From the NCBI RefSeq assembly GCF_001039355.2, contig NW_019775724.1, positions 786,756 to 850,755 on the forward strand: a stretch of DNA of 64,000 nucleotides. Direction: 5' to 3'. Shown here piece after piece: positions 13,039 to 24,925 of this stretch. The translations under genes and the position numbers were made by a program. How positions within the stretch are numbered: the stretch's first letter is position 1; each line of letters starts with the position of its first letter. The notes below the pieces were generated by a model, which made no database searches, was not told where the DNA came from, and saw only the letters and a list, made by a program, of their open reading frames with translations. Source of the DNA: Lingula anatina (lineage: Eukaryota > Brachiopoda > Lingulata > Lingulida > Lingulidae).

Positions 13039-13072
13039 TCTTATTACCTTTGCAACCCTGTTTGCGCCGGGT
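13039..13072 (-). other. 5' UTR segment with splice acceptor, gene A
   Basis: On the minus strand a T-run ending TTTTGCAG precedes ACCCGGCGC..., which leads into the ATG at 13038. This is a good 3' splice site and implies a non-coding upstream exon, as also seen for paralogs B and C. Confidence 0.6.
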
Positions 13073-14841
13073 CTGCAAAAAAAAGCATACGCCGGTGAGT
13101 TTTATGGTAGAAGTCGTAAAAATGCAACATTTATCCACCAATATGCATTCATGGACCCTTAATCTCTGCTTAATAAAAGACCTAGATCGAACTATTGAGC
13201 CAAAAGCAACTCAGAAAATGTCCTGGGTAAACTATCTAAAAATACACTTTAAATCCGACCCTAACGACAACACCACAAATGCAAGCGATTCAGAATCTGT
13301 ATCAAGTTTCAACTTCTCGTCGTCCGTAAAACTTGTACTTAATCATGGGAACTGTAAGAGGTAGACCGTTTCATGTGATGTAGACCTATACCAAATTTCA
13401 AACAAAGCTGTTCATGTAATGTAAATCAAATATTTCCTCCTCTCTGAAATAATCTGTCTGTTACATTAGTTTATGACTGATTATATTCCCATCTTGCCCT
13501 TACAAAATCTGACGTCAGTTGTCTTTTCAACGTACTCTAGGTATTGATTCAATCAGTTTTGAAAATTATTTTTATACTTTATCTGTATGATATGTTTTTT
13601 CTCAAAAAAAAAAAAAAAAAAAAAGGAAACACTGATTTTCATATTTGAAATCCGGGAGAAGCCCTTTGCAAAAAAAGGGGGTAAACATATGATTCCCGGT
13701 ATAATACAGCTTGTCACTCTGCTGTGGACCTTAATCTTCCTACATGTAGGAATCTACACCAACATAATCACTTATATCTAATGATTGAGACACAACTGTT
13801 ACCTTCCAAATTTAGAATTTAACCGTTTATTTTACCTTATTTCTTGTATCTCTCTCTACTGCTAACGCTGAGTATAATTACTGCCGCACACCATGTATAA
13901 AACCATAACGATGACGACTTAGCATTTAAACTATATTGATTTATTGACGATTATAATGTGCAAAACATTTACAAAATCGACCCCTCTCTGTGTCAATAAG
14001 ATGACAGTCGCAACTGTGGTGCACTGTTAAATGGTAAGAAACAAGTTGATGGTCAGATTGTCAAGTACGTTGAGCCTACGCTTTATTGAGATTACTTGTA
14101 ATGTTAAGTAATTGACAGCCACAAATGACTGAGGAGCGGAGAGTGTTTTGTAGAGTAACTTGAGTTGATCGACATGCTCTTATGATATTTATACCACTGC
14201 GCGTTATGTGAACAGAGAGAGAAGGTCTCTAGAGATTGCATTGGGTAGAAATAGAAATGAAGAAAGCGGCACGGGTAACAACTGGAATGTAGTAAATAAA
14301 TAATAAGAAAGATTATTACTGAGTTGTATTTGCTACCTCGCGTAAAAGATATAGTCAACAACTTCGTCACACACTCTAGATGCCCTCGAAAATTCAACGG
14401 TAATTAACGTTGTCAAAATGTGGAACCCATTACTTATGCACGTCACCTTCCATTAGTCATTATGTAAAAATAAATCGAGACGATTGAATTTATGAAGTTC
14501 ATTGGATTACATAAAAGTTTCCTCGAGGATTTGCTGGGGGTGGGGTAATGCAGCGGACCCCTAACGTGGATATAAAGTCCCTTTAATACACGACTTCTTC
14601 TTGATAGATGTGATGCATTTAAAAATAAGAATGCGAATGGTTTTTGAGACTCGGTGGTGAGAAACTGTGAAAGAACATCCTTGCGGGACTACATTTTGTA
14701 CTATATACATGCATATGCATACATCGTACATTTATAACCTATTTTTCAATTGAGTTTACGTTGAAGGTTTTAATTCTGTGGGACGTCTTCTCTAAGTCAT
14801 TCAATCCACCTCAGCATAAAAAAAAATGTAAAGGCATTTAT

Positions 14842-15015
14842 CAGGGGCGGATTGAGGCCGTCTTCTGGGTCTTCCAGAAGACGGCCAGGTTTTCAACTTT
14901 AGATTGACGGGTTTCTAAATTTTTCTGTCGGAAGACGGTCAGAAAAGGAGAATGGATCAACAAAGATAATTTGGAACACTTTCAGAAAATACATGTATCT
15001 CTGGATCTGCCCCTG
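14842..15015. mobile_element. hAT-like MITE, copy 1 (174 bp)
   Basis: Starts CAGGGGCGGATTGAGG and ends GGATCTGCCCCTG, giving terminal inverted repeats of about 11 bp (CAGGGGC(A/G)GAT). Near the left end is an inner inverted repeat around GGTCTTCC. A 168-bp relative sits at 42784-42951. CAGGGG termini are typical of hAT-superfamily elements. I could not see a clean 8-bp target duplication, so the superfamily is tentative. Confidence 0.65.
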
Positions 15016-15589
15016 TTTATTTGATATGGAAAACAGCGTCAGAGCAAAGGTAGAAGTAGCAAAAAGAATATAAGTGTAAACTGACACGGATGGATGAAAA
15101 AAAAAAAACTACAAAAAATAACAAACCTCTAGGCCTAACACACATTGGGAAATTGCATATCTTACTTCCTCGATGTTATAATGAAATGAGTATATAATTA
15201 TTTACTGCTAGGATTTAACCACCATTATGTAATAAATTCACTGGATTTGTTTTTAGAAATGACCGCCATTTAGTCCTATCTACTTGTCTTCAAAGTGACC
15301 ATTAATTTGTTTACTTACAGCGACGACTAAATAACGTGAGTAGAGCAATTAATGTTCACACACTATAAATAAACTAGGCTTAACGGCACCAAGATATAAA
15401 TATCAATAGTTTCCTTCCCATAGAACATGACAATCACTAATCCAGGTGTGGCAATATCGAGGAAAACCTGCAAGGGCGCATATGCAGCGATGTGCCTTGG
15501 TCATCTAATTAGTACCGATAGCCCCGTCTTCCTGACGACTGCAACTGTTTCACATCAATTCTTAATTCCTGTTGATTTCTTTCCACACT

Positions 15590-15975
15590 GTTAGTTATAA
15601 TACAAAAGACAGCAAAAATAATGGGGCAAGTCAGAATTATGAAAGTATTGAACAATATGTGAACGCCAGGGTCACTTTTTGTGAAATGACACTTAAATCG
15701 ATGTCATCATTTTGAGCCTATATCCGTCCAGGTTGGAACATTAATTGTTCCGGACGCGACGTCTGGATGCTTCCCTCATTTCCGCCCTCCCCATTCCCAG
15801 TCTTTAGGAGTGCTGGATTAGGTCAATTCATTCCCGTTTAAACACACAATTAGTAGCCAAGTAAACAGAGATCTATGCATTAATATGGTCGATAGAGTAA
15901 AAACTTAACTGCGATATCTCATTTCATTTTAACTTCATCGTCGAAGTGTCCGAGGTTGCTAGGTAAGTGTATGCG
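15590..15975 (+). promoter_or_regulatory. Conserved 5' flank and predicted non-coding exon of gene B (donor at 15962/15963)
   Basis: This block is conserved with 23725-24125 upstream of gene C, including TTTGAGCCTATATCCGTCC, CGACGTCTGGATGCTTCC, and an end segment GTCCGAGGTTGC(T/A)AG followed by GTAAGTGT, a consensus splice donor. The coding exons of B and C both begin after a splice acceptor (16845, 24999), so the block most likely contains the transcription start and a non-coding first exon ending at 15962. Inferred from paralog conservation. Confidence 0.55.
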
Positions 15976-16863
15976 TATGTCTTCGGATCCGGAATGATGC
16001 AAATTTATTTTATAATAACGTAAAGTGCACTGGAATTGTGACTCTTATACAACTTTACACACAAATGACAACCTGTCGTACTGGTTCATTTTTATTGACG
16101 AAAACGGTACACAAAATTACTGCAAAACTATGCAAAATATTAGTTTATTCGATAAGCCACATCTCAAGGGAAAGAAACCTGGCCATATTTTCAATTTTAT
16201 TGTAATGAAAACAAGTTATTGCTACAAATTTTATTTTGTTCATTTAAAGTTTGATGAAATTACATGTCACTAAGTCAAAGAATGCAAGTACGTGTCAAAT
16301 GGTACGACTAATATTTTAATAGAAAAAAGTTAAAGTATAAGAAAGCAACAAAAAGGTATTAAAAAGTTATCATTCTATCACAGTGAGATCATCTGTATAA
16401 AAAGCACTTGTAAATCTAGGTCAATTATTAAACCATTTCCTTATAAAGCAATTGCAATACTTTGATTGATATGTTATAACGGAGAGTTATGGGGAAAAAG
16501 TGACTAATTTTAGATATAACGCGACAGTACAAAACATTTTTAAACTCAGGTAAGAGGATGGTAATATTGATGGATAGATTCGGATAGAATATTACAGAAA
16601 ATCCAGAAAATCTGTGTGATGATTCATCGTATTGTAATGTGATGGTAAACAATTATAAATGTAAAATACACAAAAAATGCTCATTAAAAAGAAATTACAT
16701 TACTGTCTTAGGCATAAAAGAGACTGATGGAAGAAAAGGTAAAACAACAATCTATTGAAATGTCAAAAACCATGTTTAACAATTCGAAACAAAGGAGTAA
16801 GATTTCAATATCCATTTCGTGCAATTACGTGGTTTCTCTTTGTAGGTTGCAACCAAGAAGAAA

Positions 16864-18915
16864 ATGTCTGGCGTATATCCATTTTTTGTTGAAGAAAAAG
16901 GAACAGAATTTATAAAACAGAACAAAAATTTTCGTGCCGACTTAAGAGACAAGTCACACCATTCTGGCACCAACATTACCAAACGTAAGCCAGACCAGCA
17001 TAAGGATGAAACCATCCCAAATATAAAGGATGAGATATCTGAATTTGCCAATAACGTTAGCATTCTCGGAATGAAGCAGGTGGCAAATCCTAAATTCTCA
17101 CCTGTCAGGCGATTAATCTGGCTAGCGTTCGTTTTATGTGGGTCAGGTTTCTTAATTTTCCATCTTTGGAACCGCATTTCCTATTTCCTCGAGAACCCAG
17201 CGTCGGTGGATATAAAATTTCATCACAACGACTCAATTCACTTCCCCACAGTAACCATCTGCAACAACAATATGTTTAAGCTGCCGTATCTCAAAGCGAA
17301 CGGACATCTCAAACAGGCAAACTACTTTGATATTGTCTTCAATCACCCCAACTTTACTAATATCGAACAATACAACTGGACAGATTTCCACACCAGAAAC
17401 CAATACAAGATGGCGGATCTAATGCCGGCAGTAAGTAGAAATGCATGTGTACATTACTCTAAAATTGTACAATACCTCAGCATATCAGAAAAGTCTTTTA
17501 AATGTTTATCAAGGGCTTGATCTTCAGCTGCACGTTTTACGTACTCCATACATTTGATAAAAATGGCACATGTGACATATAAAAATAGTTTTTAAAGGAC
17601 ATTATTAACATTATCATTTTAGTATTACTGAGATTGATTAAACAATTATGTTTCATTAGAAAAAGAGTCATAGGCTGTAGTCGTTTTGTCAACATCATTC
17701 TTAAATATATCAAGAGTTACGCTTTCTTGTTGTAGGCTATTTGGCGTTAATTGTTTCAGTATTAGTCAGTAAACTCTCTTCTCACTAAATCCCTACAAAT
17801 TTAAAACTCAATGATCTTAATTTTCTTCAATTTATTGTTCAGTTTTAGTGCTGATGCTTTTGGGGCCTTTTCAACACGAATGACACGAAGCCGGTTCTTC
17901 TAATCCTTACATTCAATAAAATTCTATTACAACATCGTACAATTCATTACATTTTTTTCCTTGCAGCTTTGCTACTTCAAAAATGCGATGTGTACAGATG
18001 GCGATTTTTCAATGATCGAAACTGAAATGGGATCTTGTATCCAATTTAACGCAGGTAAGGCAAGGTTAATGCTGCCACCTCAAAATGGTACCAGCCCTGG
18101 AACCGGTTCTTTTTTCTGATGACGTCAAACTACGAAGTTTCAGAGCATATTACATTAATGGTGGGAACGTCCATTTTTGGGCACTATGATATATTTAACA
18201 TCAATTAAGCGGGGAAAACGGGCAACGAAATATAATTTTCATTAACAGCGTAATTTTCTTTTTTCTATGAAAAAAACGTATGTAAAATCCCCTAGTATTA
18301 ATGCTGAGTTAAATGTTAATTCCGTATATCTCCTTTTAAACCTACTTTCGTTTTCCTTTTATCAATATATATCAAATACGAGTGTAAAAAGCACTTAACT
18401 ATAATATGTTTTCTGATTCAAAGTATTGATAAAAACTACATGTATGCTTTGTTTAAATATGCACAGATGATGAACCGGACCAAATGCTTGTTGTTTTGAA
18501 TGCATTTACTGGGGCATTTGGATTCTGAGGTAGTCCATTGTAGTTGTTCTTGCTGTTGTTCTTGTTTTTTTTAAGAAGGTGAATTGAAGAGTGTTGAAAC
18601 AGAAGGCAGCGTGTTTGGATTAAAGCTGTATCTTTTTGCACAACAGAGTGATTATGCATCTTTCACCACAATATCCGGTTTCACGGTAAACCATGCTACA
18701 ATAGTTTATACATTTTATATTAACGCTTTTAAGCGTTATTAAAATTGGAAGTACATGTTTTACGTACATGTGAACAAAAGGTTTCATATAGAAATAACCA
18801 GAAGATGATATGTTTTAAATGTATTTATTAGTATCACATTTTAATTGCTAGACAATAGTCGTAATGATTTGTATATTTATTGTGGCCAATTTATAAAAAA
18901 TACTTGTTTTACACA

Positions 18916-18960
<45 letters not shown>

Positions 18961-19018
18961 TGTATAACCTTTAACGAAAATTCGCTTCACATTTTGGACC
19001 GATATGTAATCTTGTATC

Positions 19019-19085
<67 letters not shown>

Positions 19086-21860
19086 TAATGAATTTTAAAA
19101 AATATCATTGAAACATTTTATGTCGAATTTGTATAACTTTTGTCTAATTCCCAGGTACTGTTGCACGAGCGAGGCGAATTTCCCGATATGTCGGGCCTAG
19201 GGTTACAAGTGTCACCGGGAGAAAGTGTCCACATAGCTATGAAGCAAAGACGAGTATGTCCGTAATTATACATAAATATTTATAGACACCATTACATTTT
19301 CTCCAACATATAATGCATATCTAGCTGATTAAACATAACGTATGACTTTTTAAAAACTCTTTGAGTATGTATTGCGCCGTGCATTGTCGTCGTCGTTCAC
19401 ACTAATTACTTTGTTTATTCCGTATTCTAAATATGAAAATCGATTCGTAAATAAATTTTTAACACAAGGGTTAATAACTCACCAGACCTGTGGTGACATC
19501 TAGATGTGCCTGTCCATGAAGTAACGGATGCAACGCACCTCACATCTTTATATTATATTATATTATATTATATTATATTATATTATATTATATTATATTA
19601 TATTATATTATATTATACATGTATTTGCAGCTGTCGAATCTCCCTCCCCCACACGGACAGTGCAAAGAGAGAACTTTGAAGTACTTCCCAAAATATACCA
19701 AACTTAATTGCGATGCTGAATGTTAGTAAGTGAATTTTTAAAACAATGATATTTTAATATTTAACATTTAAAAAAATCAACTTCTTTACCTATGAATATA
19801 TATTTATAGAGAGAAAAGGGAATTACCTTTTGTAAAAGAGAAAATGACATTACTTTTTATATCTTATAATGTATGTTTAGTTGCATTCTCCGTTATAACA
19901 CATAGGGTTGATTAATTACCATACATTACACGCGTCTTTGCAGTTATGCATACGTACAACGTCAAGGAACATATAACGATTTTTGACCGTGTGTGTGTGT
20001 GTGTTAACGTGTTTGCAAGTGGTGTGTGAAATGAGATGATTCGCGCACGATCAGTAGTTACAAATAATTCAAAACATTAAAAAAGTCCCTAAATAGTTTT
20101 TGACTTGAGAATGAATAATATGAGATCGAAACTGTGGAAACTTATTCTAATTAGACACATAAATATTTCTTTTCAGTCTAAATCNAAGGTCTGATGTTTC
20201 ATCCCAATGTTGAATTCCCCAATTCAGTCTAAATGCCGCCTCTGTTTTAGTCCAATTATCTATTTTCAGGAGTTTTTCTTCGCTAAATGTTTGTTTCAGT
20301 ATTCTTGTATTCGGGAGATTTTTAAGTCTGGTGTGGTATTTTTGCATGGATTTAATTATATCTGTAAGGATTGGGTATCTACCCAATTCTGCTCTGCAGG
20401 CATTATTACTGGCAGTTTTTCTCACTCCTAATACCCATTTGCACATTTTTAGGTGAATTTGCTCGAAGGACGTGTTATTGATTTTATCTAGGCTTAGTGA
20501 TTTTTCTTTGAGAATTTCCTGACCCCATACCTCGCTACCATATAGTAAAATCGGTTTTACAGTTTTATCAAATAGTTTCATTTGTAATAGTGGATTAGAT
20601 ATGTTTTGGGAGGATAAAGTGCTTTTAAGCGCAAACATGGCCTTCATTGCTTTTTGTTTTAGATTGTGTATTGCTTTCTTGAGGTTACCTGTATTGGTGA
20701 AGGTGATACCTAGATAAGTATATTCTGTAACGTTTTCCAGGATATTTTCATTTATTGTGAATTTTAGGTGCTGTTCTGTTTTTACAGCTTTGTTGAAAAT
20801 TAATATTTTGCACTTTTTCTCGTTTACCTGGAGCTGCCATTTTTTGCAGTATTTTTCAAGGCGTGACAATGATTTTTGACATTTTGACAATATTTAACAT
20901 TAAAAAAATCAACTTCTTTACCTAAGAATATATATATAGAGAGAGAAAAGGGAATTACCTTTTGTAAAAGAGAAAATGACATTACTTTTTATATCTTATA
21001 ATGTATGTTTAGTTGCATTCTCCGTTATAACACATAGGGTTGATTAATTACCATACATTACACGCGTCTTTGCAGTTATGCATACGTGCAACGTTAAGGA
21101 ACATATAACGATTTTTGACCATGTGTGTGTGTGTGTGGGGGGGGGGGGGGGTCATGGTCTTCCGGAAAATGTCCAGAAAAAAGCAAACATCCATGTTTAC
21201 TGTGTTAATGTGTTTGCAAGTGGTGTGTGAAATGAGATGATTCGCGCACGATCAGTAGTTACAAATAATTCAAAACATTAAAAAAAGTCCTTAAATAGTT
21301 TTTGACTTGAGAATGAATAATATGAGATCGAAACTCTGGAAATTTATTCTAATTAGACATAAATATTTCTTTTCAGTCTAAATCACACACAAACATGTGG
21401 TTGCCGCATGTTTTATCAACCAAAAACGGGCAATCAAACAATCGATGATCAGCGAACTTGTAACCTCAAAGATATCATGTTTGAATGTTTCAATATCAGC
21501 ACAGAACAGATGGCTGGTTACAGTGGCTGTGATTGCATGGAGGCTTGTCAAAGTACCCTTTATACGCACTCAATTTCACACACCAGAATGTCTGAAGTAT
21601 TCATAAAGAGACTGATCGCGATGTACAACAACACCGATACATCGTTCTTCCGTGAAAATATCATCATGCTGAATATTTTCTATTCTGACATCAGCGTCGA
21701 GGAGGTGGTGCAACAGGAGGCGTACAGCGCGCTGACCCTCTTCGCAGATATCGGGGGAGCGTTGGGTCTCGTGCTGGGGAGCACCTTGATGACAGCTGCT
21801 GAAATAGTGGACTTTGTTCTGGGCGTGAGTTTACGGAAACTGTTTGGAAAGAGAGTATAG
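16864..21860 (+). CDS. DEG/ENaC-family cation channel subunit, gene B (480 aa)
   Basis: Six coding exons join in frame with the same phases as genes A and C: 16864-17430, 17967-18054, 18576-18685, 19155-19253, 19631-19725, 21377-21860 (stop). The ATG at 16864 follows a splice acceptor at 16845. Domains: cytoplasmic tail; FANNVSILG with Leu68-Gly69 in place of His-Gly; TM1 RRLIWLAFVLCGSGFLIFHL; extracellular loop with PPPHGQC, CDAEC, CGCR and CDCMEAC; pre-TM2 NIFYSDISVEE; TM2 with ADIGGALGL and filter triplet Gly454-Ser-Thr456. Unlike A and C, a late TM2/C-tail residue is Arg (SLRKLFG) where the others have Trp. Intron 5 contains a duplicated segment, a retrotransposon fragment and an N. The product is a plasma-membrane cation channel subunit and may co-assemble with A or C, but this is not shown. 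Confidence 0.9.
18914..18957. repeat. (CA)n microsatellite
   Basis: Dinucleotide run in intron 3 of gene B. Confidence 0.95.
19022..19083. repeat. (TA)n microsatellite
   Basis: About 30 TA units in intron 3 of gene B, about 70 bp upstream of exon 4. Confidence 0.95.
19548..19616. repeat. (TATTA)n microsatellite next to exon 5 of gene B
   Basis: About 13 units ending 14 bp before the exon 5 acceptor at 19630. It is the positional equivalent of the arrays at 10854-10916 and 29725-29776 in genes A and C. Confidence 0.95.
19751..20184. repeat. Direct repeat copy 1 in intron 5 of gene B
   Basis: Nearly identical to 20887-21384, apart from a G-run plus a few dozen bases around 21138-21198 present only in copy 2. 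Copy 1 ends with the exon 6 acceptor and the first bases of exon 6 (TTTCAGTCTAAATC) and is cut off by the N at 20185. This is the pattern expected when two haplotype contigs are joined end to end. Confidence 0.85.
20186..20886 (-). pseudogene. Non-LTR retrotransposon ORF2 fragment (region after the RT catalytic core)
   Basis: On the minus strand about 234 residues are open. They match the part of LINE-type ORF2 proteins that follows the catalytic palm: KWQLQVNEKKCKILIF, then TYLGITFTNTGN, then KPILLYGSEVWG, then QIHLKMCKWVLGVRKTASN. The (F/Y)xDD catalytic box would lie further upstream and is absent. The fragment is cut at the N (20185) on one side and joins intron sequence at about 20886 on the other. 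It is therefore a truncated, non-autonomous copy inserted in intron 5 of gene B, probably in only one haplotype. Confidence 0.8.
20887..21384. repeat. Direct repeat copy 2 in intron 5 of gene B
   Basis: Second copy of the 19751-20184 segment, running into the genuine exon 6 at 21377. It includes an extra TG/G-run insert at about 21124-21150. See copy 1 for interpretation. Confidence 0.85.
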
Positions 21861-22246
21861 AGTTTAACAAACGCCGTTTTGGCTACAAAAGTTCAGTCAC
21901 GTCTTTCTCCAATTGGGTGAATTGAAGTATTACAGGCTCCCCAGCATGACACAAATCAAGCCGTCTACTTACTGCAGTGATTGTTAAAACATCAATTAAC
22001 ACAGCCACAGATGACTTTACGCAGGCAGATGTAAAACAAGTTCCCAACCATCCCACTTGGGATTTTTTGGTCGATGGTCATTTGGGCATTTAAAACCCTG
22101 CAAAGCAACGGTCAGGGTTTCAAAGACATAATAATTTGGAAACTGCATAGTGTGATTATGTCATATGTATATGGCGTAGAGATGTATCTATTAGGTGTGA
22201 AGAATCAGTATGATATGTTTATGATACGTTTTGCTCAACGAATTAT

Positions 22247-22470
22247 TACCTCCGCCAGGGAGGTTATGTTTTCACTCCTTTTTGTCTGTTTGTTTGTTTA
22301 TTTGTCTGTCATCAACATAACTCAAAAAGTTATGGACCGATTTTGATGAAATTTTTAGGAACTGTCAGAAGTGGGCCAAGGAAGAGATGATAATAATCAA
22401 TCAATAATAATAATAAATTGCTGCCTTAATTGGCGGACGTCTGCGCTCTCGGAGTTCTTTTCTAGGTTTC
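22247..22470. mobile_element. Dispersed non-autonomous element at the B/C duplication junction
   Basis: Begins ACCTCCGCCAGGGAGGTTATG-like, carries repeated TGTTTGTTTGT, then AACTCAAAAAGTTATGGACC and TTTTGATGAAATTTT, and ends GGCGGACGTCTGCGCTCT. The ends are partly complementary (CCTCCGCCA / TTGGCGGA). From memory, repeats of this layout are widespread in marine invertebrate genomes, but I cannot name the family with certainty. Confidence 0.55.
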
Positions 22471-23724
22471 ATATATGATATCTGGAATACTGGAGTGGTC
22501 CTTTGCAAAATAAAAGGGGAAATAACTTTTGATTCCCGGTTTAATAGCCTGTCACGGTGCTCGGTACCTACGACAAACCTTAACCTTCCCAGGAATCTTC
22601 ACCAAAAATCATCACTTATCTAATGATTGACCCACAACTGTTACCTTCCAAATTTACAATTTAACAGTTTATTTTTCATTATTTCTGGTACCTCTGCCTA
22701 CTGCTTACGCTGAGTATAATTACTGCCGCATACCATGTATAAACCATTAAGTTGTCGACCCGGCGTTTAAACTATATTGATTTATTGACGATTATAATGT
22801 GTGAAACAGTTACAAAATCGACCCCTCTCTGTGTCAATAAGATGACAGTCGCAACTGTGGTGTACTGTTTGATGGTAATTAACAGGTTGCACTGGTAAAT
22901 TTGACGATCGGTTTGTCAAGTACGTTGAGCTTAAGTTTTATCGATATCACTCTAGATTCCTTTCAAATCCAACGGTAATTAACGTGGTCAAAATGTGGAA
23001 CCCATAACTTATGCACATCACTTTCCATTAGTCATGACGTGTTAATAAACAGATACAAGTGGTCTTTAAAAGTGCATTAGAGCATTAGATTACTTGAAAT
23101 CGCCCTATGTTTTAGCTGACACCAATTTAAGTATAATTAAAATAGCACACATGATAAAACGCTAAATTGCTTCCTTTTATATTCGTGCGATTGCCAGGGG
23201 GTGTGCACCGGACCCCAGCGAGGAGATTAATTTATATTAGAATAGTCCATTATAATATTGTTCCCTTAATGCTTTATCTTACGCCTATATTTTATATAGT
23301 GATTCGAGCTACATGAATAGTGATTTAGAAGAGTCCCTATACATATACAGCCTAGTCAATACCACGAGCACATTGGGGTGAAGACTAATTGCTGGCATTA
23401 AGTAGAGCTATTGTGCCTTTACAGTTAACAATAATTAGCGGTTCGATTTCTTCTCGTCTGCCACAAAGTCTTTGTCCTGTGGGTTTACTAACTTACCGGC
23501 TGACTAATTCGCAGTTATTCTCACATAAACCTCCTCATATTCGATCTCTCTCCGCTCAGCATTACAGGTAAGCTTACGCAGTGGCTAAGTATGTCATAAA
23601 CTAGTTTTGGCCAATTTGAGACCGTCACAAATAAAACGTGACTCTCCCATATTTTTTGTTATATTTACGTAACTTAAAAAAAACTCAATAATTTCTGTCA
23701 ATTTCTTTCTGCATTGGAAGTAAT

Positions 23725-24125
23725 AATGCAAAAGAGAACAAAAAATAATGGGACAAGTCAGAATTACGCAAATATTACACAATATGTGAATACTACAGAC
23801 GTCACTCTTAAGAGTCACTTTTGTGGATTGTGCTTTAATCGATTTTGAGCCTATATCCGTCCAGGTTGGAACATCAATGCCCTGTTTTTGTTCCGGACAC
23901 GACGTCTGGATGCTTCCCTCATTTCCGCCATCCCCATTCCGAGTCTGTAGTGCTGGATTAGCTCAATTCATTCCCGTTTAAACACACAATTAGTAGCTAG
24001 GTAAACAGAGAACACGTTTATGTCCATTAATATAAGTCGATAGCTGAAAATGATATTGTGATACAGCATTTCGGTTGAACTTCGTCGTCGATGTGTCCGA
24101 GGTTGCAAGGTAAGTGTACGCGTAT
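23725..24125 (+). promoter_or_regulatory. Conserved 5' flank and predicted non-coding exon of gene C (donor at 24109/24110)
   Basis: Counterpart of 15590-15975. The matched end TGTCCGAGGTTGCAAG is followed by GTAAGTGTACG, a consensus donor. It would splice to the acceptor at 24999, 38 bp before the start codon of gene C. Confidence 0.55.
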
Positions 24126-24394
24126 GTTTATAATCGTTCCTTAATTTTGATTCGGAAAAATCTGTTTTTTTTTATGATAATGTAAACTGTACAGGAATAA
24201 TAGGATTAAGAATATCATTTTGGTTTAGACACCCTCAAACGAATACAAACACTGCTTCTTTTAACCGACGAAGACACGTTCAAAATACTGCAAAACAATG
24301 CAAAAAATCCATGTACAACGAAAATTATACTACTATCTGAAGTTCAAAAGGGAGTGGAATAAGACTGTCACCATCTCTCACTCCCTATGCACTG

Positions 24395-24925
24395 GTATTG
24401 CAGATGTTTTGGCTTTTTGACGTTGAGACCTGCTTCTCTGCTTTTATTCATCATCGCCTCTCATCTCCTTGCATTCTATTCTTTTCTTTACTTAGCCGCC
24501 ATTGTCGTATCATAAGCATATTTTTTCTTCCCGCAAGGACTTTACCAGATCGGTCATGGAGCCTTTCTGGGACTTCTTGCATGATTCCCTCTCCAGTGGC
24601 GCTGAAAAGAAGCAATGATACCAGGCATCCCTGTCTCATTTCAATTTCAAACAAAAACTATTCTTTGTACTGGTTGTTTACCCGCATCACTCCTTTGGCA
24701 TGATCATACAAACTTTTCAGCGGCAACGTTTGGTGTTTTGGGGCTTCGAAGCCATTGAGGGTCTTCCAGAGGGCATCGTGGTACAAAGAGTCGAAAGCTT
24801 TGGAGTAATCAAAAGAACCAGACTTGATTCTCCTTCTTTTTCGTAAATATCGGGATGATGTTCCTCGCCACTAAAATTGCGTCTGCTGTCCTTTTTTCCG
24901 CTATATAATCAAATTGTTCTTCTGC
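24395..24925 (-). pseudogene. Decayed reverse transcriptase fragment of a non-LTR retrotransposon
   Basis: Minus-strand translation gives recognisable RT motifs: FDYSKAFDSLYHDALWKTL, then KSLYDHAKGVMRVNN, then, after an in-frame stop, EIEMRQGCLVSLLLFS (the QGxxxSxxLF block). The segment that should hold the YADD box is degraded. It is a dead fragment lying in the predicted first intron of gene C, between the UTR exon and the coding exon. Confidence 0.75.

Larger units (their letters stand above)
13073..16845. other. Head-to-head intergenic region between genes A and B
   Basis: This stretch contains the divergent 5' flanks of genes A and B. From about 13650 it is homologous in direct orientation to the region upstream of gene C (about 22500 on), with long matching blocks at 13660-14040 versus 22505-22880, 14396-14460 versus 22975-23040, and 15590-15975 versus 23725-24125. 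It also holds a poly-A run (13604-13624), the MITE at 14842-15015 and a predicted 5' UTR exon ending at 15962. I see no other gene. Confidence 0.7.

Noticed and set aside
18880..19098. Open frame across CA and TA repeats
   Set aside because: Pure microsatellite translation (THTHTH, IYIYIY) in an intron.
20166..20184. An extra exon 6 start for gene B
   Set aside because: The acceptor plus 8 bases is a truncated duplicate ending at an N; the genuine exon 6 is at 21377.
23389..23571. 60-codon plus-strand frame between genes B and C
   Set aside because: No domain, and the matching position upstream of gene B does not keep the frame.
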